Assembly: GCA_034336665.1 (NCBI GenBank)
Contig: JAPFBE010000003.1
Location: forward strand, 39,158,360-39,222,359
Length of the DNA stretch: 64,000 bases
Direction of reading: 5' to 3'
Source of the DNA: Luscinia megarhynchos
Lineage: Eukaryota > Chordata > Aves > Passeriformes > Turdidae
Part shown: in pieces, positions 50,401 to 61,344 of the stretch
How positions within the stretch are numbered: position 1 is the first letter of the stretch
Layout: the number at the start of each line of letters is the position of its first letter
Program-made: the position numbers and the translations under genes
The notes under the pieces: model-generated
What the model was told of the DNA's origin: nothing
Database searches by the model: none
Seen by the model: the letters and a program-made list of their open reading frames with translations, nothing else

Positions 50401-51143
50401 AATAGTGCTCTGTGCACTGAAGAAGGTGAATGAAATCCTTAGGAGGATGAGATACGAGAAAAATACAAGAGAGGGACTCTGGGATGTAGGAGGGAACCAA
50501 TTTCAAGAGAAAAGGTTAGACAAAAGGCTTACTTTTATTGGTAGTGGTGTTTGATCTATTTGCTTTTAATAAAAAACAAATCTTTGTTGTAAAATCAATC
50601 TTTCATCCTGGATACCCTTTATTGGCAAAGAAAAGGAAATTGAGATAGCAGCATTTTCTGTTGCCAAATAGGATAAAACCCTGACATACAGACAGTGTTA
50701 AATTCGTTCTTTATATATAGCAAAACATAAACCTATCAGTGTATGCACATAAGGGATTTAAAAGGACATGACAATTATAGAGGTAGAAAAAGGTAGCTAC
50801 ATAAATAGGAATATGTGGAATTTGAAGTGCTTTATTGCCTTTAAAAATACCATGTTTTGTTTTAGTGTTATAAATACTGAGTGACTTTTCTCTTTATATT
50901 ACTTTTTAACAGACTCTGAAGGCAGATCCAGAAGAACTCTTTACGAAACTGGAGAGAATTGGTAAGGGGTCTTTTGGTGAAGTTTTTAAAGGAATTGACA
51001 ATCGGACTCAGAAAGTTGTTGCTATAAAAATTATTGACCTAGAAGAAGCAGAAGATGAAATAGAAGACATCCAACAAGAAATCACAGTGTTGAGTCAGTG
51101 TGACAGTCCTTATGTAACTAAATATTATGGATCCTATTTAAAG
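38367..51143 (+). CDS. STK24: STK24 / MST3 kinase, first two coding exons (gene continues past the window)
   Basis: STK24 is a Ste20-family GCK-III serine/threonine kinase. It works with MOB4/striatin and CCM3 (PDCD10) partners in cell polarity, migration and stress signalling. Exons 38367-38408 and 50913-51143 join in phase to 91 residues: [14 protein letters not shown], then [20 protein letters not shown] and on. Visible kinase elements are the glycine loop GKGSFG (residues 31-36), the catalytic lysine in VAIK (K53), and the C-helix glutamate in QQEITVL (E70), ending at YYGSYLK. The match to human STK24 isoform b is almost perfect, including the MAHSPVQ start rather than the other human N-terminus. 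The next exon (expected to begin DTKLWIIMEYL) was not found before 64000, so HRD and DFG motifs are outside the window. Confidence 0.96.
41659..41687. repeat. (TTA)n microsatellite
   Basis: About nine uninterrupted TTA/ATT units in STK24 intron 1; likely length-polymorphic. Confidence 0.95.
42480..42885 (+). mobile_element. Old CR1 LINE 3' end
   Basis: Sense-orientation, strongly diverged: 'GTTTAGCCTTGAGAAAGGATG', 'CTTATCACCATGTTCCAGTA', 'GGAATAATCTTGGGGAAGTGG', and the tail 'GAGATCCCTTTCCTGG...CCTGTGATTGAAT'. Many indels relative to the consensus as I recall it. Confidence 0.82.
44927..44968. repeat. 21-bp tandem duplication
   Basis: AATTTTGTGTGTTGTATCTG(T) is followed directly by a second copy differing at one base (G to A), at 44927-44947 and 44948-44968. 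Confidence 0.9.
45081..45590 (-). pseudogene. Possible poly(A)-tailed retrocopy, source unknown
   Basis: Read on the minus strand, the segment ends with AATAAA (45118-45123), thirteen further bases, then an uninterrupted run of 24 A. This is the layout of a reverse-transcribed mRNA end. A long open frame of 172 codons runs on the minus strand from 45637 to 45119, but its first codons fall in an adjacent CR1 tail and I recognise no domain. The upstream edge is unknown. It could instead be an expanded simple A run beside ordinary intron. Confidence 0.3.
45595..46070 (-). mobile_element. CR1 LINE 3' end split by a T/G-rich insertion
   Basis: Minus-strand CR1: the 3' tail (TCATGGAATAGC...) at 45597, 'CTGCTCAAGGTAGAGTCACC', 'CTGCCCTGGGCAGCC', then after a T/G-rich stretch (about 45785-45878) the consensus resumes with 'GAAGTTTCCTATAACTCTAT', 'TACCACTGAGAAGAATCTGG' and 'CATCAGGTATTCACAC'. 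The two parts are collinear. Confidence 0.87.
49920..49985 (-). mobile_element. CR1 3' tail fragment
   Basis: About 66 bases: 'ATCATAGAATAGTTTTGAAC', then 'GAGACCTTTAAAGGTCATAC' and 'AGTCCAACCCC', the reversed CR1 terminus. Heavily 5'-truncated. Confidence 0.85.
50913..51143 (+). CDS. STK24: STK24 coding exon 2, N-lobe of kinase
   Basis: Acceptor tttttaacag, donor gtaaga; 231 bases, phase 0 at both ends. Encodes residues 15-91: [60 protein letters not shown] and [17 protein letters not shown]. Contains the ATP-binding glycine loop, the lysine that contacts ATP phosphates and the C-helix glutamate. Only a few residues differ from human (for example TLKAD for NLKAD and LERIG for LEKIG). Confidence 0.98.
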
Positions 51144-52404
51144 GTAAGATACTCACAGATGGTAGTTATTTGATTTTACAAGTAATTATTTTCCAGACTA
51201 TCCAGTTGTGCCTGTTCTTTTTGGTGAGGTTTGTTAAACCTGGGTGGAAGAAAAGTATATTTTTGTTCTTTCAATTCAAAAGAAAGAATGTGTTACTATA
51301 TTTTGTGAAGTATGTGACAGAACTTAATAGGAAAAAATGCACATCTGTTCTGTCTAAAAAAACCTTTAAATAATATGAGCTTGTTGAACTCTAATATGTT
51401 TAGATTCTCTTCATGTTAGGTTATTTAAATTCAGAAGATTCAACCTAAGTCTGCATTTGAATTATCAAAATATTAAAAGCAATTAGTACCAGCTGTTTTG
51501 TGAAGCTTCAGATTTTTTGTCAAGGTTTGATCCTTGATCTTTCTAAACACTTAGATTGTCCTGAGGAGATTGAACCCAGCCTTGGTCTGAGTGATTTAAA
51601 AATTAAAATCTGTAGGTAAATTATTTTGCACATTAGACATAAGTGAAGCTAGTAATGGAATGGGTTTCAGTTAACTGTCCTGTGAATCTGTTTCCCTTTC
51701 CTCCCACTGCCATATTATTATTGTCATGATTCAGTTTGAGGTGTGCCAGATAATTTCCTCTTTCATTAAGGTTTTCTTTTTTTGTTATTGTTTTTAATTG
51801 GATGGATTTTACGATTTATTATGTCTTGAAGATAGTGGAAATATCTGGAAGCCTTTGGTATTGCTTTATTCCTTGGGCAGACTTTGTTCCTGACTTGATA
51901 GCTGTTTCTTTTATGACAGTGAGATGAGAATCTAGATAAGAGATTGTTGTTTTGGCAGGATTTGAATTTAGAAACAGGCAGAAAATACTTTAATTCAGTC
52001 TGCTTTTGCTTTTGTGGAAGTATTCTATTTATCAGCAAAGACATTAAAGTTCTGCTTTACCTCTGTATTTCTGAGATTGCCAGCTAATTTCCAAAGAAAA
52101 AAGGACTCTTTCTGGATCTGGGAGATGCATTACTCAAATGAGAAACAATTTTTCCTTTCTTCCTGGTGCTCTGAACCAGTTTGCTTGGATATATTATCAG
52201 TGAAGGGCTTTGGTAATGATTTTTAGACTTGATAACCTGTTACCAGAACTGGACTTAGATGCTATGTGTAGGTTTGATCTCAGAAGCATAAATAAGCAGT
52301 TAATTGATCACAGTAAATTGGATAAATTTTTCCTCATGGCTTCTACGTTTGAAATTACACAGTCAAGGGTTGATAGTTAAATTAAGTATGGCAACTGCAC
52401 CACT

Positions 52405-52935
52405 GTGCCTTCCTGGTCTGTCTGCTCTAAAGAGTTGTAGCCCTTCCCTGCGACATTGTAGTTGTGTGAGCTGTCCCGTCATGTCTTGGTAATCACAAGG
52501 AGATCAAAGTGACTGCACACACATCTCAGATTCCTGCTGCTTGTTCCCTATACTGCCTTCATTGGTGTGCCAGCACTTCACAGAGGTATTTGAAGTAATT
52601 GTGTAATTGTGTCTCAGTAGGGGTGCAAGGGAATGTCATACAGTCCTTTCCTCTTCTCCCACTTTTCCTAGTTCAAAGCTCACTTTGCCAGATTGGCAAT
52701 TCTGTTGGCAAAGGCTTGTGTGACCTGTTTCATGAGGTGGGTTCCATCTCTTCCAATCAGCAAGATCCTAATCCAAAACCTTGTTGCCAGCACCAGTGGT
52801 GCAGCCTTTTACTTTGTAAATTTATCATCTTCTCCTCTTGTCATTTAGCCAAACTGGCATAATCAAGGCAAAGACTATCTGGCCCTCCGGACCCTTGACC
52901 ATCATCTCCAGAACATCTCCATCAATTTCACATTG
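52405..52935 (-). mobile_element. Internal CR1 LINE fragment, ORF1 esterase end and ORF2 start
   Basis: Minus reading gives LLIGRDGTHLMKQVTQAFAN then RIANLAK and a stop. This corresponds to the C-terminal part of the CR1 ORF1 esterase (family form DGIHLTKRG..AFANRLANL; the D and H belong to the SGNH-type active site). Farther along come HTNEGSIGNKQQESEMCVQS and an LVITKT-like block, the start of the ORF2 endonuclease (family form TNARSMGNKQEELE and ITETWWD). Neither CR1 terminus is attached, so both ends are truncated. Edges are approximate. Confidence 0.75.
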
Positions 52936-55900
52936 AAATTGAATGTGATGGTTTTAATTACCCTTGGTGTCATTTGTGCACACGTGAGAAACCATCAAGG
53001 GGTATTTGCTCTTATAGGATAAGAAATAGAATATGAGAAAGTCTGATGGGAATACCTCTTATTAGTTTTAAAAATGTATAATTACAATGAGGCTGAAAAA
53101 GAAAATCCAGTGTTCAAATTTGAACTAAGTGAATGTTGATGTTTTCTGAAGGTGTTATGGCAGTGGTTGCTTTTCCTGATGGAAGGTGAGAGGAGATTGT
53201 AGGGCTCTGTACCCTGAATATGGGTTTGGCTGGGTCCGAGTGTCCATAGGGAAACTTGTGCTTCTTAATGTGAGGGGGACCCTCTGATACCTTCCACATC
53301 CCTTTTTTCTGTTCAGTGCAGTAGCCTGTGAATTTTTACAACTTGTTTCAGCTTTCTAAGATACTCCATCAATAGTGGCTGTGTGTGACTCAGTTATTTT
53401 TGCAGTGAAGTACAACTCTTTTTACAGTTAGTAGGATGTGCAACTCCTCATGTACTCATTGCTTCAGTTCTTTGTGGATCTCTGTGTTATTTGTAAGATG
53501 CTTGGTACTACAGAACTTTTTGTCTTCAAAACAAAACACTCATTTCTTTATGCTATTAAAAATCAGTGTGTGGTGGTTATTAGGTGATGCTGAAGTGGTA
53601 GAATCTTTGCAAAGGAAATGTTTTGAAGTTCTATTTGCTTTCTAAAATAAGAGTCAGGTCTTGTTATCAGATAACATGTCATCATGTATATATAAACACA
53701 TGCACAAAAGGGACTATATTAGTATTCAAATGAGTTAGTTCATATTCTTGGCTAGAAATCTTAAGTTTTTTTCTGCAGGTCTCTGTTGTATTTGAAGGCC
53801 AGGACTGCCATATGTAGTTCTAGGGGTCCTACCATCTTTTAGCTCTAACAGTGCAGATAATCTGTCGCTGAGAATGTTTGACACATTAATTTGCCATGTG
53901 CTGAGTGATTAAGAGACATTATTCCTTCTGTGATTGGACAGTTTAGCACTAATTATGAGAAAGATAATGTCTTGTCACAGAACAAAGTTCCTCGACGTAA
54001 GCAAGTAGGGAAACAATAGGATCTCAGTTTATATTGCCATATATTATCATCCTCTGCTCTGTGCAGCCTCGTGTGTGTTGACCATGTTTCTGGTGTATGT
54101 TGGATAAAAAGAGGTACTGTTTATAGGGGACTCTTAATTTGATTTTCTATTAATTATTTTGACAGATTGAAATTGGTTTTGGACTTGCGATCCTTTCTCT
54201 AGGTAGGCAGAATGTTTTGGGCTTGAGTGTTTTAATATTTGTTTATTTTTTAATAAACCAAATAATCTGTCTTTGAGAAATCTTTATATTGTTCTTCATT
54301 CTGTGTTACTCCACACCTTCTTCAAGTAAGCTACATGATTTTATGTCAGTGTGTTCAGGAACCTGTTGCTTGTTTTAGAAGGCTTATATAATGCTACTGT
54401 TCTTGCCTCTTGCTGTCTTGAGATGATGTGAGAAGAGCCTGTCAAGCTCTTGGTGCCTACTGCATGATATACGTGGCAGAACAGCTTGAAATAACTATTA
54501 CAATTTAATGAGTTAATAAAAGTTACTTTGTTCTAGTAACTTTTTAAAAACACTGTTTGATTTCTAGGTTCTATCTAGAGTAGTGTGCTATACTCAAAAG
54601 CCTTATTAAATTTTCTTACTCTGCAGTTCTCTGTATACCCTAATTGAATATTTTGGAAATGTGTTTGCTTTATAGCAAATTCTTCTTTCATATCCACATA
54701 CTAAGCCATATCTGTTCTATGAAGTATTACTGCTTTAGTACAATGGGTCTTAAGTAAGAAGCAACTTCCTGCTCCCATAAAGCAAGTCTTGCATTCCCTC
54801 TAGACTTTGTTCTGTGCATCTTTTGTTGGAGGTTTGTATGCATTTTGCTGTGGCCAGAGTTCATGCAAATAAAGTAAAAGCAGTAGTGAAGTGGTATTAT
54901 TTTAGGTTGTCATTCTGAATATTAATTTATTTTGGGTACATCTTTTTGTCAGAAATCAAGATGTATTTATATAAACCAGAAATGAAAATGCCCTTTTCTA
55001 AAGGCACTGTATTTTTAAATACAATATCTTAATGTTCCCATTCTATTGAGAAAAAGGGGTCTTTTGTCTACTGCAGGATATAGTAAGTAACTGCAGTGTT
55101 GCTTTTAAAGTAAATTAAAATAAATTGCAATGTCATGGTTTACATGGGTGCAGATATCTACAGGGATTGCTGTTCCTTATCTTCCATGGTGTGTTAAAAA
55201 CCTGTACTAATGTTCCTTGCTGTCTTCCAAATGAAAGGTTCATCTGTTCCTCTGTGGTCTGATTAAATGCTCCAAGGACAGAAGAACAGTAGTTCTTTTT
55301 AGATGCTTGTAGAATTAATTCATAAAACTTCTCTGGGTCTGTTTACTTCTTTAGACTTTAGGTTAACCACATTCTTCCTTGTAATGGATTAGGGATTCTT
55401 TAAATTCTGTTAATTTTAAAAAAAATTCTTATAAATTTGGCTGAAATTTGCTGTCTCTTCTGAGTATTGCTATGGTACTTATTCTAAAACTTTTTTAGTC
55501 TAGGAGCTTGTCAGGTCTACTTTTTGCATCTTATTCTGCTTGACCAATTTTTCAAGAGCTTAGTTAGATTTGATTCTATGGTTGTTTCTCCTGACTTGTT
55601 GTTGAAATCGGTTTTATTTTCAAGATTCAGATGTTTCTCTGGTAACATTTCCTCAGTTTTGTTAATAACTTCAAGTATAGCTTTATTATAACTTAATGAT
55701 ATTTTTATATTTCTTGATCATGTCTTATTATTTAGAAATATATGAGCAAATTAATTTGTGTTTGTGTTTGGGTTAAAACATTAGAGATGTAAAGACCCTT
55801 AACTTTCTTGTATATATATGTATGTACATTACACTCAAAAGTTAGGTTAATAAGTGTATAGGGTCAGAAGCTGAGATTGATGTGTTTATATGTATGTATA

Positions 55901-57424
55901 TGTTAAAAATGCTTTCATTTCCCTGTCTTAGACTTCTGTACATGTGTAATGGCAGAGAAAATAATTTATAAGTACTTTCATCATCTATTATAATTGGATG
56001 CAAATGACATCAAACTGGTATTGAACTAGTTTTGTAGTATGTATTTTAAAAAATATTACTGTATTTTTAAAAAAATTACTGTCTCTAAGCTTGTGTTTCT
56101 TCATCCTTCAAATGTATTTTTCTAGCACACTTTGGAGCTTCAGAGAATACCTTCTTTTGAACTGTTTAAATCTATTGACCCAAGAAGAATAAGACTTATA
56201 GTATATTTCCCTCTTTATTTCACACCTACTGCTGAAAGTCAAGTTGGTGTTTCTATAGACAGCAAGAACACAGAAAATGGCTTCTGGTTAACTTTTACGA
56301 GTGACACAGTCTACCATAATTTAAAAAAAAAAGATGCTTCCATGGAGTTTAGTTAACTGAACTCTGTAGTACAGTGAGTTTTGGCAAATGAACTCGGGCA
56401 AGAACAAAAAATTATTTACGAAAAATGGTGATTCTGAAATTAATCTGTGGTTTTATTTTTGGTAATCAGATGAATGTGAGGTTGGTAAACAGTGGTTAGG
56501 GCTTTGGCATACACAGGATCAGTGATAATCTTCTCGGAATAACATGGCCAGTTCACAGTGGGCTGGAAAACTGCAATGCAGTCACTAAAGAGCTTCTCAG
56601 CAGCAGTTTAAGGGTTGGAAGGCCTGTATTCTGGAGGATGACTGAAGTTCAAACTAGGTTTTGTTTTTTCAAGAGAAGACTGCAAGTAACTCTAGGACAG
56701 CCCTTCTTGTGTTTAAGGGATGATAGTTTAGTGCTTTATAATCAGTTATGCCAAAATATGACAAGATGTACTTGCTGAGTGGTCAAGATAAGCAAATTTC
56801 ATCTGATAATCTCATGTACTGTTTTAAAGGAAAGACTGAGGTGGATTTTATGCAGGTTTTTTGGGGTTTTTTAGGTCATTATTTGCTGTATTTAGAGAAG
56901 CTGGAGCTCACATGCTTTAGGAGACTCATGAACTTTAATGTGGATGTGTTGAATATTCTAGGCAGTATAACTTGGAATGTGGGTGTTTATGTGGGACTTC
57001 AGTAAGTTTATAGTTGATGTTCTTTTGCTTTACAGGTTTGACTGGTTTACTTTAACATTTATGAGCATCTTTGAATGGATGTGACCTTAAATGTATGCTG
57101 TAGGTCAGCCAGAAGCTAATGGACTTGGTGCATTGTGTCGTCGTTTGATATAGCAGGCAGCCTTCAGCAGGTTTCATCATGCTTCTCGGGGTGGGAGATG
57201 GAACAGAGATTTTTCCTGCTTAACTTTAAGGCTGTAGAATCCACTGCAAGGATTCTAGTCCCCACAGGGAGCTGCTACCTCAGTACAGGGAGAAGTGAAA
57301 CATGTGAGTAGTTTCTTGATGATCAGTCCTTGTGCTTTGTGCCCAGCCTCACAGCAGCAGATCATGCCCTTGCAGACCTGACTTGCAAACTGCAGTCCCT
57401 GAACTTTGGATGGGCATTAGAACT

Positions 57425-57855
57425 GTAGAGTCATAAAATTGTTGAAGTTGGAGAAGACCTTTCAAGATGAGGCCCAGCCATAAACTTAGTGCCACGACCA
57501 CTATGTTCACCATTAAACCAGGTGTTCACATTTCCTGAGTGCTTTTAGGGATGGTGACTACTGCTTCCCTGGGTACTCTGTTCCAATACTTTATAACCCT
57601 TTCTGTGAAGAAAGTTTTCTGTCAATAAGTTTCTTCACTGGGTACAACTCGAGGCTGTTTCCTCTCATCCTGTCACTTGTTACCTGGGAGAAGAGACTGA
57701 TCCCCACCTCACTGCAGCCTCCTTTCAGGTGACTGTAGAGAGCAATAAGGTCACCCTTGAGCCTCCTTTTCTCCCCCACCTGCCCCAGTCGATCCTCATG
57801 AGAGTTGTGCTACACACCCTTCCCTAGCCCCACTGTTCTTCTCTGGACTCACTTA
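57425..57855 (-). mobile_element. CR1 LINE 3' end, minus strand
   Basis: Starts with the reversed tail ('AGTCATAAAATTGTTGAAGT', 'GGAGAAGACCTTTCAAGATG'), then 'GGTACTCTGTTCCAATAC', 'CCTCTCATCCTGTCACTTGT', 'TGGGAGAAGAGACTGATCCC' and 'CACTGTTCTTCTCTGGACTC'. Minus-strand frames give [20 protein letters not shown], an ORF2 C-terminal remnant. Confidence 0.92.
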
Positions 57856-59094
57856 TGCAGGATTAAATGAAAAAAACGATAACTATCTTTCATTTTTCCT
57901 GATACAATTGCAGCCATGTTGTCATCGTTGCATTTTGTGAGGGGTTGAGGTGCTGAAAAGCCTTCTTTTTTCTCTTGACCAAAGCTAGAAGGAATTGTCT
58001 TTATCTTTAGGAATTCCTGCAACTGGAATGGGAGGAAGGCTGGGGTTGCAAATTCTGTTATTGTGGCAATGCTGAGAACGAAGTCCTGTGAGCCAGCCCA
58101 AGTTCTGGTGTGCTTGGTTTTCTTCTGAAGCCCTGGTAACCCTCTGTTCTCATAGGCAGCCCTAGCCTGCAGAGAAGTTGAGTGAGTGCTGCCTTCATTT
58201 GTCTGTAGTAAATGTGGAGGTGATACCTGGCTGGACTGCTCAGAGGGTGGTAGATTTCTGTAATGGTTCTGATAGGCTCTCAGATCTTGTCAGACTACTG
58301 ATTGAGAGAGTGAGTCGAAAGCTTTTGGTCTGAATGAGAAAAAAGTTCCTTGTTTGCAATGTCTTTATTCAAAGGTACTATTTTGAATTGTAGTTTTAGA
58401 AACTGGTTATTCCAGTATTTTCCTTCAGCAGTTGAAGCAATTATTATCCCTTTCTGGAATCTGCATAATCTTTGCTGTATTTTTTCACATCTGTTGAAAA
58501 ATCTGCCTAGAAAACAATGGTGACTTCAAGAATTTTGCTGTTCATCAGTGTAATCAGTTCTCCAGTTTTAGCCTTTTATGGCTAAGTAATTCTTACTGTA
58601 CAAGTATATCAAGGTTGGGAAGTATTGCCTAGTATATCTCAAAGAAAACTGAGAGCCTGTAGTAACTATATTTTGTATTTTGTACTTAACTGTATCATGT
58701 TATTCTGATCTTGTTTTAAATAAAAATTTAGAAAACTTAATGTAAAATATCATTTTTGGAAGTAATATGTTTGTATTGTCCTTGTGATGGCCTTAAAAGC
58801 TGCCTCTGTAGTGCTGTGATTGCTGACCTCTGCATTGTATGTGTGTAATTTTGCATCTCAGTACCTGCTTTTAGGCAGATCTAACAACAGGTATGAAAAA
58901 TAGGATGTAGCAGTATCTTGTTCACCATCCTGTTTACATGTTCCTGCCATTTAACTTGTGTTGGATCTGTTGGGTGCATCATGACATGGCTCATCTGGAA
59001 AACAAGTTTCCTCAATGTCTTCTCCCATCCCTACCAAAAACAACCTGGCTCTTGAGAAGGGCAAACCCTGAACACTAACAGATCATCCAGATCT

Positions 59095-59128
59095 GCAGTT
59101 TACCTGAGATAAAGAATTCTGTGAACTA
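59095..59128. repeat. Dispersed 34-bp repeat, copy 1
   Basis: GCAGTTTAC followed by a 25-base block starting CTGAGATAAAG and ending TGTGAACTA. The 25-base block is identical to 61320-61344; the nine bases before it match at seven positions. Confidence 0.9.
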
Positions 59129-59161
59129 GCAGATCTTGTGTCTACAGACCTGCTAGGTCAG

Positions 59162-59238
59162 GTAAAAAACAAAAGCAACAGAAAAACCCCACAAAAAACC
59201 ACAAAAAAGCCAAACAAAAAGCCACAACAAAAAAAAGT
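59162..59238. repeat. A/C-rich low-complexity tract
   Basis: Runs of A broken by CC and GC words, similar in kind to the tract at 28080. Confidence 0.8.
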
Positions 59239-61310
59239 AGACTCAGGTAGCCTAAAAACTGGAGGTGGGGGGAGAGAAAAGTACCACAGTTTTTGGTAAT
59301 GACTTACTTCTACATTAGCTATAACATGAAGCCCTGCATTCAGTTAGACCATACAGATCAGGATGACATAGCATTGCTTTCTAACCATATGTATTCTTGT
59401 GTCAAATGTCCTTCTGTAACTTGTGCATTAACTGCTACACTTCTTGCTGCAGGCCTCTGAAATAATTAAAAAGAGAGTATTAATGTGGCATTGAGGTACA
59501 AGCTTTTTGCTGCTGTTGCTTCCAAGGGGAGGTCCAACTCTTCCTTGCAAGTGGCCACGGTGGCTGTTGGAGCTTTCAGTGAAGTGGTTCAGCTCACTAA
59601 GTAGGCAGGGGACTAATCACCTCCTTTTTATTTATATTTTTAAATCTTTTGTTTTAAGGATTAGAGTATTGTATGCATTGATGGTTCAGATTAGTCTAAG
59701 GTTTTATGCAAGCCCACTGCCAGTGCATTGTGTATGAAGCTTCTTCCATCAGCCAGCAGTAAAGCTGAAAAAAGAGTGTGTGTATGTATTTATACCCAGG
59801 CTTAGATGCATTAGTTTTGTGGACTGGTTCTCCTTTTTTTTTTTTTTTTTTTCTCAAATAGACTTACTTGCATAAAGCTTTTCATCTAGAATGTGATTTG
59901 TCCTGCCATCAGCTGGCTACCAGCCTATTGATCTATATTCTCATGAACCTCTAAAACATTTTTGTTGAAGACTGCTTTACCTATGTCCATCATAATCCGG
60001 TGCTCTTACATAGTTACTATGTTTTTATTGCATCTTGAATATTAATGTTAGGTAGTCTGTATTGCTCAGTTAACGTTGTTTTACTTAAGTATACTTTGGC
60101 ATTTGTACAGCTTTTTGGGTCAAATTACTTATTCTAAGTGTTCATGTGCTCTGTATGCACACAGTGGTATAAAAGCAGAAGAGTCACATTCTTTACACTT
60201 AAAGGACATTATGGCATGTTGCAAAACATATTAGTCAGCATTTTAAAATGGTTGAATGTTAAACTTTCAGAACTCGTTCTTTGGAAAATGTTGATTAGAC
60301 TTAGAAACACTGAACTTCAAAAGGGAAGTTTCCTAGTGAATAGGTTTAAGGACAGTACTAGTTCTAAAACATGGCAGTTGCTGTATTCAGTAGCTAGGGT
60401 TTTCAAACAAATTCTTAAGGTTTTTCCATTATACTATTAAATTCTAAGCTGTTGTATAACAGTTGGGATAAAAATTATCATTTGGAGGTACTGAGCTTTC
60501 TCCCTTTCTGCTTCTTTCAACAGTTCCTTGAAACAGCTACTTGTAAGAACAAAACAAAAACATAGAAGAGGAAGGGAGAATGGAATTTTTTTATGTGAAT
60601 AGAAGGTGTTTTTACTAGTAATTAGTGTCAGGGTAAAATTTGTAAAGACAAAAAGTGAAAAGTAATAAGGGGTTTCCAGAGAAATTATGTGTTTTTTTGG
60701 GACTGGAATGATGAGCTTGACAGAAATCTGACTTGAAGATCCTGAACTATTGTAGGGGTGATGTATGTGTACAATGCCATTAGTAGTAAGAGTTTTGAAG
60801 GAGGATTGGCCTATGTGTGTTCAATAAAGGGAGTAGTGGAATTTAATAGCATGTGAATGCAAAAAGGGTAGGAAAAGTGGGTTATATCTTGATAGGCTTC
60901 AGAGCAGGGATGCAGAAGATGTTGAAAGTTGTGGTAAATCATAAAAAAGCGATTAAACTGATAAATGGATTGATATCTGAGCTAAGAAGTAAATCTGATT
61001 TGTAACTTTCATTTTGAATTTAATTTGATGTAATGGGTAAACAGGAACAGATGTAAGCAATTTAGGGCAATTGTATTTTTGGACAGTGGAGAAGAAGGGG
61101 TTCTTGTGCTTCCTGTTTGCTGTTGGAATTTTGTTTCTGGTATAGAGAAGAGAGTAATTATAACCCCTTGAGTCCTGTTGATGTGAACTACTCCAGTGAA
61201 GAAGATTTAAGATACACAGGTATAGAGTGATGTTTTGGTGGGGAGGGAATTACTAATCTCAGTATTAATTGGCTGCAAGGTTCTGTTGTTAGTTCTACTT
61301 TAGAGGTAAT

Positions 61311-61344
61311 GCAATTTATCTGAGATAAAGAATTCTGTGAACTA
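61311..61344. repeat. Dispersed 34-bp repeat, copy 2
   Basis: Direct-orientation partner of 59095-59128, with two mismatches (A for G at base 4, T for C at base 9). Confidence 0.9.

Larger units (their letters stand above)
38409..50912 (+). other. STK24 intron 1 (12.5 kb)
   Basis: Donor gtgagc to acceptor ttttaacag. The first 400 bases remain CpG-rich and may hold regulatory DNA. Inside are CR1 pieces (42480-42885, 45595-46070, 49920-49985), poly(T) runs (41146-41164, 44740s, 45081-45104), a (TTA)n microsatellite and a 21-bp tandem repeat. The alternative human first exon (MDSRAQL...) was not found. Confidence 0.8.

Noticed and set aside
56132..56356. 74-codon frame after a TTTTCTAG tract as an STK24 exon
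   Set aside because: The translation has no kinase similarity and no donor continues the expected kinase sequence.
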